Assembly (NCBI RefSeq): GCF_019351435.1
Contig: NZ_JAHWYN010000001.1
Location: forward strand, 373,894-437,893
DNA: 64,000 nt
Direction: 5' to 3'
Source of the DNA: Flavobacterium taihuense
GTDB taxonomy: Bacteria; Bacteroidota; Bacteroidia; Flavobacteriales; Flavobacteriaceae
In this document: one piece after another, positions 35,270 through 44,296 of the stretch
Layout of the letters: each line of letters starts with the position of its first letter
Position numbering within the stretch: position 1 is the stretch's first letter
The notes under the pieces: model-generated
What the model was told of the DNA's origin: nothing
Databases searched by the model: none
The model's input: only the letters and a program-made list of their open reading frames with translations
Position numbers and translations under genes: made by a program

Positions 35270-35330
35270 ATTAAGAAATTAAGACTCATTAAGTCTCACG
35301 GTCTTTCTTAATGAATCTTAATTTCTTAAT
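35270..35330. repeat. 24-bp inverted repeat
   Basis: Arms 35270-35293 and 35307-35330 pair at 23 of 24 positions around a 13-nt loop; the core words are ATTAAGAAATTAAGA and its complement. No T run follows, so it is not an ordinary terminator. Confidence 0.75.
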
Positions 35331-35455
35331 AGTTTGAAAAAAATGATTGTCTATAATGTCTTCAGTAAAACATTAATAGTATCCTTAAATTTTAGTTTTT
35401 TTAATCTCAAGCTAAATTTTAACTCCAATTTCCTAAATCTTTCCATATTTTTGTT

Positions 35456-35463
35456 AGGTACTT
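35456..35463 (+). promoter_or_regulatory. -7 promoter element for the prolyl oligopeptidase gene
   Basis: TATTTTTG, 13 bp before the ATG at 35477. Confidence 0.5.
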
Positions 35464-35476
35464 AACCTAATAATTT

Positions 35477-37606
35477 ATGAAAAAAATCCTATTTCTGATG
35501 GCTGTATCTACTTCAATGGTTTCTTTGGGGCAAAACCAAAAACCAATTCCAATAACTTATCCCAAAACTGCAAAAAGCGAAACGGTCGATGTGTATTTCG
35601 ACACCAAAGTAAATGATCCGTACCGTTGGCTTGAAGACGATAAATCGGCGGAAACAGCTGCTTGGGTAAAAGAGGAGAACAAAGTGACCTACGATTATTT
35701 GGATCAAATTCCTTTTAGAGAGGCTTTGAAAGCCAGACTTGAAAAATTATGGAATTACGAAAAAATAAGCGCACCGTTCAAAGAAGGGAATTTCATTTAT
35801 TATTACAAAAATAATGGCTTGCAAAATCAAGCGGTTTTGTATCGCAAAGATGCCAAAGGCAAAGAAGAAGTCTTTCTGGACCCGAATACCTTTTCAAAAT
35901 TAGGAACCACTTCATTGGGCGGAGTCGATTTCTCAAAAGACGGTTCGAAAGTAGCCTATTCTATCTCCGAAGGCGGTAGCGACTGGCGAAAAGTAATTTT
36001 GATGGATGTCAATACTTTCAAGAAATTAGAAGATACTTTGGTGGATGTAAAATTTAGCGGTATAGCTTGGAAAGGAAACGAAGGATTCTATTATTCCAGT
36101 TATGACAAACCAGAAGGAAGCGAACTATCGGCCAAAACCGACCAGCATAAATTGTATTACCATAAATTAGGAACGGCTCAAAAGGATGACAAAGTAATTT
36201 TTGGCGCAGACCAAAAGCGCCGTTATGTAGGCGGAAGCGTAACCGAAGACAACCATTATCTAGTGATTACTGCTTCCAATTCTACTTACGGAAACGAATT
36301 GTACATTCAGGATTTGACCAAACCCAACAGTCCTATCGTAACGATTGTAGACAATTTCAACAGTGATAACAACATCATAGAAAACGAAGGCGGAAAATTA
36401 TTTATAGAAACCGACTTAAATGCGTCCAACAAACGCATTGTAAGTGCGGATGTCAACAACCCAAAACCAGAGAATTGGAAAGACATAATTCCCGAAACCG
36501 AAAATGTTTTGACACCAACAACTGGAGCTGGATATTTCTTTGCCAATTATATGAAAGATGCCGTTTCTATAGTGAAGCAATATGAGTATTCGGGTAAATT
36601 AGTGCGCGAAATTAAATTGCCGGGATTAGGTACAGCTGCTGGATTTGGAAGCAAAAAAGAAGAAAAAACACTTTATTATTCCTTTACCAATTATATCACA
36701 CCGGGGACGATTTATTCGTTTGAACCAAAAGCAGGAAAATCGGAGGTGTATGATCAACCGAAAGTAGATTTCAAAAGCGAGGATTACGTTTCTACCCAAG
36801 TGTTCTATACGTCCAAAGACGGAACCAAAGTTCCAATGATAATCACACACAAAAAAGGTTTGAAACTCGACGGAAACAACCCAACCATTCTTTATGGATA
36901 CGGTGGATTCAACATTAGCTTGACGCCAAGTTTTGGTATTTCGAATGCCGTTTGGATGGAAAATGGTGGCATCTACGCCGTAGCCAACCTTCGTGGAGGA
37001 GGAGAGTATGGCAAAAAATGGCACGATGCGGGAACCAAAATGCAAAAACAAAACGTCTTTGATGATTTCATTGCCGCTGCCGAATACCTGATTGCGCAGC
37101 AATATACTTCCCCAAATTATCTGGCCATACGAGGCGGATCTAATGGCGGATTATTGGTAGGAGCCACCATGACGCAACGTCCCGATTTGATGAAAGTCGC
37201 TTTGCCGGCCGTGGGCGTGATGGACATGTTGCGTTACCATACTTTTACTTCGGGTGCCGGTTGGGCTTTCGATTATGGAACCTCGTCAGACAGCAAAGAA
37301 ATGTTTGAGTATCTAAAATCGTATTCTCCAGTCCAAAATATAAAAGCAGGCGTTCAATATCCTGCTACTTTGGTCACTACGGGCGATCACGACGACAGGG
37401 TAGTTCCGGCACACAGTTTTAAATTTGCTGCCGAGTTGCAGGAAAAACAAACAGGAACGAACCCCGTTTTAATTAGAATCGATATCAACGCAGGCCATGG
37501 AGCTGGAAAATCACTCGCGGCAACCATTCAGGAAATTTGCGACATCCAAGCTTTTACGCTCTATAACATGGGATTTAAAACATTAGCAACAATAAGTAAT
37601 CCTTAG
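35477..37606 (+). CDS. Prolyl oligopeptidase family serine peptidase (S9A)
   Basis: Exported peptidase that cleaves after proline in short peptides. 709 aa, usual length plus a signal peptide ([15 protein letters not shown]). The N-terminal part has [14 protein letters not shown] and the seven-bladed propeller (about 90-430). The C-terminal alpha/beta-hydrolase has nucleophile S555 in [11 protein letters not shown], Asp at D639 or D640 in [12 protein letters not shown], and H674 in NAGHGAGK. It stands alone, followed by repeat copy B3. Confidence 0.96.
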   Translation: MKKILFLMAVSTSMVSLGQNQKPIPITYPKTAKSETVDVYFDTKVNDPYRWLEDDKSAETAAWVKEENKVTYDYLDQIPFREALKARLEKLWNYEKISAPFKEGNFIYYYKNNGLQNQAVLYRKDAKGKEEVFLDPNTFSKLGTTSLGGVDFSKDGSKVAYSISEGGSDWRKVILMDVNTFKKLEDTLVDVKFSGIAWKGNEGFYYSSYDKPEGSELSAKTDQHKLYYHKLGTAQKDDKVIFGADQKRRYVGGSVTEDNHYLVITASNSTYGNELYIQDLTKPNSPIVTIVDNFNSDNNIIENEGGKLFIETDLNASNKRIVSADVNNPKPENWKDIIPETENVLTPTTGAGYFFANYMKDAVSIVKQYEYSGKLVREIKLPGLGTAAGFGSKKEEKTLYYSFTNYITPGTIYSFEPKAGKSEVYDQPKVDFKSEDYVSTQVFYTSKDGTKVPMIITHKKGLKLDGNNPTILYGYGGFNISLTPSFGISNAVWMENGGIYAVANLRGGGEYGKKWHDAGTKMQKQNVFDDFIAAAEYLIAQQYTSPNYLAIRGGSNGGLLVGATMTQRPDLMKVALPAVGVMDMLRYHTFTSGAGWAFDYGTSSDSKEMFEYLKSYSPVQNIKAGVQYPATLVTTGDHDDRVVPAHSFKFAAELQEKQTGTNPVLIRIDINAGHGAGKSLAATIQEICDIQAFTLYNMGFKTLATISNP

Positions 37607-37623
37607 TTTGATACGGAGCTTGA

Positions 37624-37759
37624 TCCTGCTGTACGCTGCAAGCTTTTTCATAAAACGCCCTTTTTCTAAGAATAAAAAGGAGCTTCCGCTGGTCGCTCTT
37701 TTCATTCAAGAAAAAAGGGCATTTTATTTCAAAAGGCTTTTCACTTCCATCAGGGCTAG
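37624..37759 (-). repeat. Dispersed palindromic repeat, family B, copy 3
   Basis: On the minus strand it begins TAGCCCTGATGGAAGTG and ends AGCGTACAGCAGGA like the other two copies. The interior is longer and has two nested inverted stretches (AAATGCCCTTTTTTC... with GAAAAAGGGCGTTTT). Confidence 0.75.
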
Positions 37760-38093
37760 GGCATAATTTTTAATAAAAAGCCTTTCGTTTATCCAAAAGA
37801 TACCAATATCTTTTTTTAATCTGAAAATAATAATGATTCGATAAAATAACACCCAAAAAAATAGACTTTTAGTAAACGTTAGTCGTTCGATTGACGTTTT
37901 TCTGGTTTCTTAACCCCAAAAAAGACCTTCAAAAAGTCAAAAAGTAACCCCAAAAACAACACTCCAACACTTTTTTGAACCCTTTTTTTGCTTTTAACCA
38001 CAAGCGAAATCGATGGAAATCACTTGTTATTTATTTTCTAAATAAATTAATGTTTTAGGGGGCTAAATCAGTCTTTTAAAGGGTGTAAATCCG
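37760..38093. other. Gene-free stretch between repeat B3 and the ThrE genes
   Basis: AT-rich; short direct repeats of AAAAAGT/CCCCAAAAA type at 37918-37965. No frame or RNA I can support. Confidence 0.5.
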
Positions 38094-38101
38094 TAAATTT
38101 G
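38094..38101 (+). promoter_or_regulatory. -7 promoter element for the exporter genes
   Basis: TAAATTTG, 26 bp before the ATG at 38128. Confidence 0.5.
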
Positions 38102-38127
38102 AGAGTAAAATTAACAACCGCATTTAT

Positions 38128-38901
38128 ATGGAAATAGTTGCAAAACCAAACAAATATGAACTGGGAGAAATGCTCCTGGAAATTGGATCCTTACTTATCG
38201 TTTCGGGAGCCAATACCGAACGTGTCAAAGTTACCATTAGCAGAATAGCTAGTGCATTTTGTTGCGATTCGGATTTAATGATTACCAACCATGCCCTGAT
38301 GATTACATTAACGTATAAAGATCACATCAAAACTTTTACCAGTGTAAAATGGGTGCCCAACATGCACCTCAATTTTAATCTCATTTCAGACATCAGTACG
38401 ATGAGTTGGAAAATTGTTGAAGAAAAATGGTCTGTGGAGCGCATTAATAAAGAAATGAAATTATTGGACCGAAAACCATTATATCCAAGATTTGCCGTTT
38501 TATTTTTGGTGGCCTTGGCAGGAGCCTCTTTTTGTAGATTATTTGGAGGTGGATTAATCGAAATGATTCTGTGTTTTTCAGGAAGTTTCGTGGGGCTGTT
38601 TGTGAGACAGGAAACCATGAAACTCAAATTCAATTTTTATTTGTGTATCTTTTTTGCAGCCTTAACCTCTTCCTTCTTGGTGGGGCTCTATTCGTTTTGG
38701 AACCCCGAAGGCGAATTTATACACGCATTATCCACTTCGGTATTGTTTTTAATTCCGGGAGTGCCTATGATCAATTCTTTTTCGGATTTGATTGACGGAA
38801 ACATACTAAACGGAACCACCAGAGGCGTAAACGTTTTGGTTATCGCTTTTGCCATTGCATTGGGATTGATGGTTTCATTATTAATTTTTAATTTACACTA
38901 A
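38128..38901 (+). CDS. Threonine/serine exporter ThrE, N-terminal-type subunit (YjjP-like)
   Basis: 257 aa membrane protein. Residues 1-115 form the cytosolic domain (GEMLLEIGSLLIVSGANTERVKVTISRIA), followed by five hydrophobic helices from about 117 to the end. In many bacteria ThrE is one chain; here, as in the YjjP/YjjB pair, it is split and the second half starts 1 bp after the stop. Exports threonine, serine or small dicarboxylates by family knowledge. Confidence 0.9.
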   Translation: MEIVAKPNKYELGEMLLEIGSLLIVSGANTERVKVTISRIASAFCCDSDLMITNHALMITLTYKDHIKTFTSVKWVPNMHLNFNLISDISTMSWKIVEEKWSVERINKEMKLLDRKPLYPRFAVLFLVALAGASFCRLFGGGLIEMILCFSGSFVGLFVRQETMKLKFNFYLCIFFAALTSSFLVGLYSFWNPEGEFIHALSTSVLFLIPGVPMINSFSDLIDGNILNGTTRGVNVLVIAFAIALGLMVSLLIFNLH

Positions 38902-38902
38902 A

Positions 38903-39424
38903 ATGGATTTTGCATTATTAGAAAAAGGAATATGGTTGGGTTGTGCCGGTATTGGTTTTGCTGTGCTGTTCAATGTACCCCGCCGCACTTTAGGAATTAT
39001 TTACATCATTGCCGCTTTGGGTGGATTGCTTAAATTTTATTTGATTTCACTTGAAAGCGGATTGGTTTTTGCGGCCCTTTGTGGTTCTAGTCTTATTGGT
39101 TTTTTGAGTGTATTGGCAGCACATTACCGCAAGGCCCCACCTATGACCTTTGCGCTGCCGGCATTAATACCTATGATTCCGGGATTTTTTGCCTACAAAG
39201 CGATGGTAGGAGTGATGAAATTGACCGCCGAACAAGATCCAGAGGTTTATACCAAACTCTTTTTTGAAACGGTAAAGAACGGTCTTTCGGCTTGTTTTAT
39301 CATCTTGGCATTGGCGGCAGGGGTTGCCATCCCGTTGCTCATCACCCGTAAGGAAACCGTGAAGCGAATTAAAACCGATATTGTTTTAGAAAAACAACTC
39401 GAAAATTTAGAAGAAGAAAATTAA
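38903..39424 (+). CDS. Threonine/serine exporter, C-terminal-type subunit (YjjB-like)
   Basis: 173 aa with about four or five transmembrane helices. The ThrE second-half pattern is visible: GIGFAVLFNVPRRTLGIIYIIAALGG, GFLSVLAAHYRKAPPMTFALPALIPMIPGFFAYKAM. It starts 1 bp after the YjjP-like gene, so the two are coupled and should act as a complex. A hairpin terminator follows. Confidence 0.9.
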   Translation: MDFALLEKGIWLGCAGIGFAVLFNVPRRTLGIIYIIAALGGLLKFYLISLESGLVFAALCGSSLIGFLSVLAAHYRKAPPMTFALPALIPMIPGFFAYKAMVGVMKLTAEQDPEVYTKLFFETVKNGLSACFIILALAAGVAIPLLITRKETVKRIKTDIVLEKQLENLEEEN

Positions 39425-39445
39425 AATAAACCTTTTGTAAACCTC

Positions 39446-39478
39446 AAAACGCCAGTCGAAAGATTGGCGTTTTTTTTA
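39446..39478 (+). terminator. Terminator of the exporter operon
   Basis: AAAACGCCAGTC-GAAA-GATTGGCGTTTT hairpin, then T8. A decayed look-alike (ATCGGTC-GAGA-GATTGGTGTT) lies at 39761-39790, on the other side of the repeat array. Confidence 0.85.
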
Positions 39479-39535
39479 AAATATTTTGAAACCTTTCCTT
39501 TTTCAATCAACATTTTTGTTGATAAAATAAGCCTT

Positions 39536-39706
39536 AGACGCAATGCATGGCGTTTCGAACATCAAATTTGGCGTCCTGAAACCCTAAGTTGACGTTCAGA
39601 ACGCCAAAAATGGGGTTGTACAACGCCATCTATGAGGTCTCAAACGCCATGCATGGTCTCCTGAACCCCAACGATGGTCTCCATAACGCCAATGATGGGG
39701 TTATAG
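39536..39706 (+). repeat. Array of eight degenerate 21-22-bp quasi-palindromic units
   Basis: Units start at 39536, 39558, 39579, 39600, 39622, 39643, 39664 and 39685, each 21 or 22 bp long with no spacers. The consensus is close to AACGCCAnnnATGGnGTTnnn, so each unit is nearly its own complement. It lies between the exporter terminator and the restriction-modification island. It is not a CRISPR array (no unique spacers). Confidence 0.75.
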
Positions 39707-39823
39707 CGTAAAATTCTGAACTAAAGTGATTCAATTGTAAAATATCAAAACCTTGGAAAAAATATCGGTCGAGAGATTGGTGTTTTTTTTTGGTCTGAAA
39801 ACACGTTGAAAACTAATCTTGAA

Positions 39824-39856
39824 TGAGGACAATTGTAAGCAGGTCAATTGTCCTCA
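39824..39856. promoter_or_regulatory. Inverted-repeat operator before the controller gene
   Basis: TGAGGACAATTG (39824-39835) and CAATTGTCCTCA (39845-39856) are perfect 12-bp arms with a 9-bp spacer. Each arm region carries its own small palindrome (ACAATTGT, TCAATTGT). It ends 20 bp before the controller ATG, just upstream of a weak TATTTTTA -7-like box at 39863, the layout of a C-protein autoregulatory site. Confidence 0.6.
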
Positions 39857-39876
39857 CGAAACTATTTTTATAAACT

Positions 39877-40098
39877 ATGAATATAAAAGAAAAATTCGGA
39901 TTTAAAGTCAAAGAACTAAGAGAGCAGAAAGGATTCTCTATTGAATTTTTGGCAAATATTTCAAATGTAGACAGAACCTATATTTCTGATATTGAGAAAG
40001 GAAAAAGAAATGTCTCCATAGAAATTATGGAAAAAATAATCCTCGCATTGGATAATGATTTTGCGACTTTTTTTAACGAATTAAATTTTAAGAAATGA
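39877..40098 (+). CDS. XRE-family controller protein of the restriction-modification system
   Basis: 73 aa, one helix-turn-helix domain of the Cro/C1 type filling the chain: LREQKGFSIEFLANISNVDRTYISDIEKGKRNVSIEIMEKII. Size and position match C proteins, which time the expression of restriction after methylation. It overlaps the methyltransferase start by 4 bp. The inverted repeat at 39824-39856 is its likely operator (inference). Confidence 0.88.
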   Translation: MNIKEKFGFKVKELREQKGFSIEFLANISNVDRTYISDIEKGKRNVSIEIMEKIILALDNDFATFFNELNFKK

Positions 40099-41360
40099 AA
40101 ATGAAAGAGCAAATATCAATAGAAGAGTTTGATGGAAAAAAGTTTAAGATTCGAACTTTGGAAGAAGATGATAACAAAAAAGCTGTAGTGACCCATTATC
40201 TTCATAATTATCATAATGGTGTGAAAAAACACTATGAAAAAGAAGCTAAAATTTATTTAAATGAAATTGTTGAATACAAAAATCAAGAAGAAAATTTAAA
40301 TATTGTTTCTGATGTAGCATTACAACAATTGTTATTTGAAGTAGAAAATGTTCCTTTTCCAACTCCAAAAAATTACACTTTCAAGTTTATCGATTTGTTT
40401 GCAGGAATTGGTGGATTTAGAATGGCAATGCAAAATCTAGGAGGAAAGTGTGTATTTACAAGCGAATGGGATGAAAATGCTAAAAAAACATACAGAGCAA
40501 ATTTTGGAGAAACCCCTTTTGGAGATATAACAAAAGCAAGCACTAAAAATTATATACCAGATAATTTTGATGTTCTATGTGCAGGTTTTCCATGTCAAGC
40601 ATTTTCTATTGCAGGGAAAAGAGGTGGTTTTGAAGATACAAGAGGAACTCTTTTTTTTGATGTAGCAGAAATTATAAAAACAAAGAAACCAAAAGCAATT
40701 TTCTTAGAAAATGTTAAAGGGTTAAGAAGCCATGATAAAGGAAAAACGTTAGAAACTATTTTAAACGTTTTGAGAAATGATTTGGGATATTTTGTTCCAG
40801 AACCACAAATAATTAATGCTAAAGAGTTTGGTGTACCACAAAATAGAGAACGAATTTATATTGTAGGCTTTAGAAAAGATTTAAACATAAATTCATTTGA
40901 ATATCCTGAGCCTTTTGAGGAAAAAGTAGTTTTTAAAAACGTAAAGGAAAAGAAAGTTGTTCCTACTAAATACTATTTATCAACTCAGTATTTACAAACT
41001 CTGATTAATCATAAAGCGAGACATGCTGATAAAGGAAATGGATTTGGTTTCGCAATTATTAAAGATGATGAAATATCCAATTCAATTTTAGTGGGAGGAA
41101 TGGGAAGAGAAAGAAATCTTGTAATAGATAAACGAATAACTGATTTTACTCCGACAACTCATATTAAGGGAGAAGTTAACCGTGAAGGAATCAGAAAAAT
41201 GACACCTAGAGAATGGGCTAGATTACAAGGTTTTCCAGATAATTTTATTATCCCAGTTGCAGACGCTTCTGCTTATAAACAATTTGGCAATTCTGTTGCA
41301 GTTCCTGCCATACAGGCAACAGCTGAAAAAATTATTGAATTGATAAAAGCCAAATTATGA
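40095..41360 (+). CDS. DNA (cytosine-5) methyltransferase
   Basis: 421 aa. An N-terminal extension of about 95 residues is followed by the conserved 5-methylcytosine motifs: I FIDLFAGIGGFRMA (about 98-111), IV with catalytic Cys in LCAGFPCQAFSIAG (C167), VI FLENVKGL (about 203-210), VIII QNRERIYIVGF, and X QFGNSVAVPA near the end. The target domain lies at about 265-380. Given the HpaII-type nuclease next to it, the target is probably CCGG (inference). Starts and ends overlap both neighbours by 4 bp. Confidence 0.95.
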   Translation: MKMKEQISIEEFDGKKFKIRTLEEDDNKKAVVTHYLHNYHNGVKKHYEKEAKIYLNEIVEYKNQEENLNIVSDVALQQLLFEVENVPFPTPKNYTFKFIDLFAGIGGFRMAMQNLGGKCVFTSEWDENAKKTYRANFGETPFGDITKASTKNYIPDNFDVLCAGFPCQAFSIAGKRGGFEDTRGTLFFDVAEIIKTKKPKAIFLENVKGLRSHDKGKTLETILNVLRNDLGYFVPEPQIINAKEFGVPQNRERIYIVGFRKDLNINSFEYPEPFEEKVVFKNVKEKKVVPTKYYLSTQYLQTLINHKARHADKGNGFGFAIIKDDEISNSILVGGMGRERNLVIDKRITDFTPTTHIKGEVNREGIRKMTPREWARLQGFPDNFIIPVADASAYKQFGNSVAVPAIQATAEKIIELIKAKL

Positions 41361-42436
41361 TAACAGGAAATAAAGGAGAATGGAGTGAAATATATACTTT
41401 ATTTAAACTTTTGGGGGATAAGATTCTTCAACCTGGAGATGAAAATATATTAAAAATAAAAAATGTTTTTTATCCTATTATTAAAATATTGCGTTCAGGA
41501 ACAAATGGTGATTTTGAATATTCTATTCAGGATGACATTGTTTTAATTTCAGGTAATCGAGAAGTTTTAAGAATCCCTATTCAAGAGTTTAAGGACAAAG
41601 CTATTTCATTGTTGAATTTAATTAAATCTAACCGAGAAACTACTTTTTCTATACCAGAGATTGAACAGTTTATGCTTAGTATTAATTGTATTTCGTTAAA
41701 GGCAGATTCTAGTGCTAAAACTGACATTACAATTGTTGTTCACGATCAAAGGACAAATCAGCAACCAACTCTTGGGTTTAGCATAAAATCACAATTAGGA
41801 AATCCTTCAACCCTTCTTAATGCTGGGAAAACAACCAACTTTATTTTTAAAATTAATGGATTAAATCTCAATCAAGATGAAATAGATATCATTAATGCCA
41901 TTGATACAAGAAGTAAAATAAAAGACCGAATTGAATTCGTAGTAAATAAAGGAGGGATCTTTCAATTTGTCGAAACAGAACAGAAAGTTTTTTCAAATAA
42001 TCTGATTTTAATTGATAGTTTACTTCCAGAGATCTTAGCAAGCATAATTTACAATTTTTACACAAGTAATTCTTCAAAAATTATCGATTTAATTTCAAAA
42101 GTAGAAGAGGATAATCCTTTGAATTTTGACATCTCAAATAAGCATAAATTCTATGCATACAAAACTAAGCGACTTTTGACGGATATAGCTTTAGGAATGA
42201 TGCCTTCGAAAGTTTGGTCTGGAGAGTATGATGCAACTGGAGGTTATTTAATAGTAAAGGAAGATGGCGAAGTTTTATGCTATCATATTTATAACAAAAA
42301 CGAATTTGAAAACTATCTGATAAATAGCACAAAACTGGACACTGCAAGCTCTTCAAGGCATGGGTTTGGTGTGGTTTACAAAGAAAATGAAGAATTGTTT
42401 TTCAAACTGAATTTACAAATACGATTTATAAAATGA
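41357..42436 (+). CDS. HpaII-family type II restriction endonuclease
   Basis: 359 aa, close to the length of HpaII. The N-terminus NKGEWSEIYTLFKLLGDK followed by DENILKI resembles the HpaII family, as does the later IVVHDQRTNQQPTLGFSIKSQLG (likely catalytic region with SIKS). It overlaps the methyltransferase by 4 bp upstream and the 207-aa gene by 4 bp downstream. CCGG specificity is inferred from the family, not read from the sequence. Confidence 0.82.
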   Translation: MITGNKGEWSEIYTLFKLLGDKILQPGDENILKIKNVFYPIIKILRSGTNGDFEYSIQDDIVLISGNREVLRIPIQEFKDKAISLLNLIKSNRETTFSIPEIEQFMLSINCISLKADSSAKTDITIVVHDQRTNQQPTLGFSIKSQLGNPSTLLNAGKTTNFIFKINGLNLNQDEIDIINAIDTRSKIKDRIEFVVNKGGIFQFVETEQKVFSNNLILIDSLLPEILASIIYNFYTSNSSKIIDLISKVEEDNPLNFDISNKHKFYAYKTKRLLTDIALGMMPSKVWSGEYDATGGYLIVKEDGEVLCYHIYNKNEFENYLINSTKLDTASSSRHGFGVVYKENEELFFKLNLQIRFIK

Positions 42437-43056
42437 GTAAACTGAATCAACTAGGTATAACTGTAGGAGAAGAGGGGAAAGCCAATATTATATTTGATAG
42501 TCTATTTCCAAATTTTTTACATATTGAATACGACAAACCGTCCGAGTACATTTCGATTTATTGGGAAGCATATAAACAGCATCCTGAAGAAAACAAAAAT
42601 CTTAATGGAAAGGTATTTGAATATATTCTAGCGACTTTATGTGTTCGTGAAAATATTTTACCATTATATTTAAATGCCAATGTTGCGTTCGTACCAAATG
42701 TAAAATATGATTTGATGTTTTATACGAAAGAGCGAGGTCCAATATGTATCTCAGCAAAGACCAGTTTGCGTGAAAGATATAAACAAGCAGATCTTGAAGC
42801 TATTGCTTTAAAATATGTTCATAGAAAAGCATTATGCTATTTAGTGACTCTTGATGTTAGTGAGGCAAAAAAAGTGAAAGAGAAAATTAAAAGTGGGGAT
42901 GTTATTGGACTTGATAAAGCTGTGGTAGCCACCAGCGATGAATTCAATGATTTGATTAATGAATTAAAACAATATAAATTTTCCGATCCTCCAACAGTTA
43001 AAGTAATTGAGAGCAATCAAATTATAACAAGAGAGAAGGTTTTAGATCTTAACTAA
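42433..43056 (+). CDS. PD-(D/E)XK-like protein of the restriction island
   Basis: 207 aa, not recognised by name. E63 in GKVFEYILATL, D93 in VKYDLMFYT and S107-K109 in ICISAKTSLRERYKQAD follow the order of a PD-(D/E)XK nuclease core (E, D, then x-K), with Ser at the usual second acidic position. It overlaps the HpaII-like gene by 4 bp, so it is translated with it. It could be a second nuclease, a specificity or nicking partner, or a degraded one. AT-rich like the rest of the island. Confidence 0.72.
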   Translation: MSKLNQLGITVGEEGKANIIFDSLFPNFLHIEYDKPSEYISIYWEAYKQHPEENKNLNGKVFEYILATLCVRENILPLYLNANVAFVPNVKYDLMFYTKERGPICISAKTSLRERYKQADLEAIALKYVHRKALCYLVTLDVSEAKKVKEKIKSGDVIGLDKAVVATSDEFNDLINELKQYKFSDPPTVKVIESNQIITREKVLDLN

Positions 43057-43134
43057 GATAGATTTTGTTTGTTCTCGTAAAGTATTCCAAACAATCTCCC
43101 TAACTTTAATTAGCAATTTCTAAATTGTTATGCT

Positions 43135-43566
43135 ATGGATCGTATCACTCCATCTCAACGTTCCAAAATCATGTCTGCCATTCGCTCCACCAATACCAAA
43201 GATGAGGTGCGCTTGGCCAAAGCTTTGTGGCATCTTGGTTACCGCTACCGCAAGAACAATCGAACTGTATTTGGCACACCGGATTTAACCTTCAAAAAAC
43301 TCAAATTAGCCCTATTTGTCGATAGTGAATTCTTCCACGGCAAAGACTGGGAAACCCAAAAAGACAAAGTTAAAACCAATACAGAGTTTTGGAAAAAGAA
43401 AATAGAACGAAACATTCAAAGAGATGTTGAGGTAAACAATTATCTGGAAGCTCAAAACTGGAAAGTAATTCGATTTTGGAGTCATGAAATCGAAAAAAAT
43501 CTAGAGAATTGTATTGCTGTAATCGAACACGAAATTGCTTTACTGGAAAGCAAAACGAATCACTAA
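43135..43566 (+). CDS. vsr: Very short patch repair endonuclease
   Basis: Nicks 5' of the T in T:G mismatches that arise when 5-methylcytosine deaminates. 143 aa. It opens with the Vsr signature MDRITPSQRSKIMSAIRSTNTK; FGTPDLTF supplies the catalytic Asp and FVDSEFFHGKDW the His cluster. WKVIRFWSHEI is the last core strand. It protects sites of the adjacent cytosine methyltransferase. Its base composition is richer in GC than the C-M-R genes and it has its own -7-like box (TAACTTTA, 43100-43107), so it may have joined separately. Confidence 0.92.
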   Translation: MDRITPSQRSKIMSAIRSTNTKDEVRLAKALWHLGYRYRKNNRTVFGTPDLTFKKLKLALFVDSEFFHGKDWETQKDKVKTNTEFWKKKIERNIQRDVEVNNYLEAQNWKVIRFWSHEIEKNLENCIAVIEHEIALLESKTNH

Positions 43567-43684
43567 AAACGGTTCACTAATCACTATCTTTTTCGTTTTC
43601 AGACACTTCTGTATTTAAATCAAAAAACGGCTATTTTCTTTCATAATGTTTTACTAAAAAGCCAAAAAGGAGCCGAAAATTTCC

Positions 43685-43692
43685 TAACTTTG
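43685..43692 (+). promoter_or_regulatory. -7 promoter element for hpf
   Basis: TAACTTTG, 35 bp before the ATG at 43728. Confidence 0.5.
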
Positions 43693-43727
43693 AGATATAG
43701 CATTAAAAATTAATTAATAGTAAGAAT

Positions 43728-44042
43728 ATGAAAGTACAAATCAACACAGACAATAATGTAGAAGGTAGCGGAAGATTAGAATCTTATTTCTCTAGTGAAA
43801 TCGAAAGAGTGTTATCTCGTTTTGATGATAAAGTGACTCGTATCGAAGTGCATTTTGGAGATGAAAATAGTGCTAAAACAGGTTTTGGAGACAAGCGCTG
43901 TCTTATCGAAGCCCGTCCAGCCAATATGCAACCTATCGCTGTTACGGAACATGCCGATTCTATCGAAAAAGCATTCAACGGTGCCTTAGACAAAATCAAG
44001 AAAGTACTCAGCACTACATTCGATAAACAAAAAGCGCACTAG
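43728..44042 (+). CDS. hpf: Ribosome hibernation promoting factor (HPF/YfiA family, short form)
   Basis: 104 aa. It binds the 30S decoding region in starved cells and silences ribosomes. The fold begins MKVQINTDNNVEGSGRLES and continues with the family strands VTRIEVHFGDEN and DKRCLIEARPANMQPIAVTEHADSIEKAFNGALDKIKKVL. It lacks the C-terminal dimerisation domain of long HPF. Single gene with its own promoter element and terminator. Confidence 0.93.
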   Translation: MKVQINTDNNVEGSGRLESYFSSEIERVLSRFDDKVTRIEVHFGDENSAKTGFGDKRCLIEARPANMQPIAVTEHADSIEKAFNGALDKIKKVLSTTFDKQKAH

Positions 44043-44063
44043 CAAATTATCAAATTACCTATA

Positions 44064-44096
44064 AAATGAGGCTGTCTTTTTGGGATAGCCTCATTT
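44064..44096 (+). terminator. Terminator of hpf
   Basis: AAATGAGGCTGTC and GATAGCCTCATTT stem with a T-rich loop, 22 bp past the stop. Confidence 0.8.
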
Positions 44097-44296
44097 GTTT
44101 TATATTGAGGGTTGTATATTCTAGATTCCTATAGGATCATGTCAGTTTACTTTTGCAATGGTAAATTGCCCACTGATATCACAGATTTAGCTGATTTCTC
44201 ACGGAAATTTTTATATGGTCTTTTTGAATCGGGAATAAATAATCTGTATAAATCCGTTTGATCAGTAAAATACATAGGCTATTTCTTAATTCAGGG

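Noticed and set aside
39536..39706. CRISPR array
   Set aside because: Units are contiguous, degenerate and without unique spacers; no cas genes are near.
39761..39790. Second terminator before the controller gene
   Set aside because: The stem has several mismatches and no gene ends there; reported only as a decayed copy of the exporter terminator.
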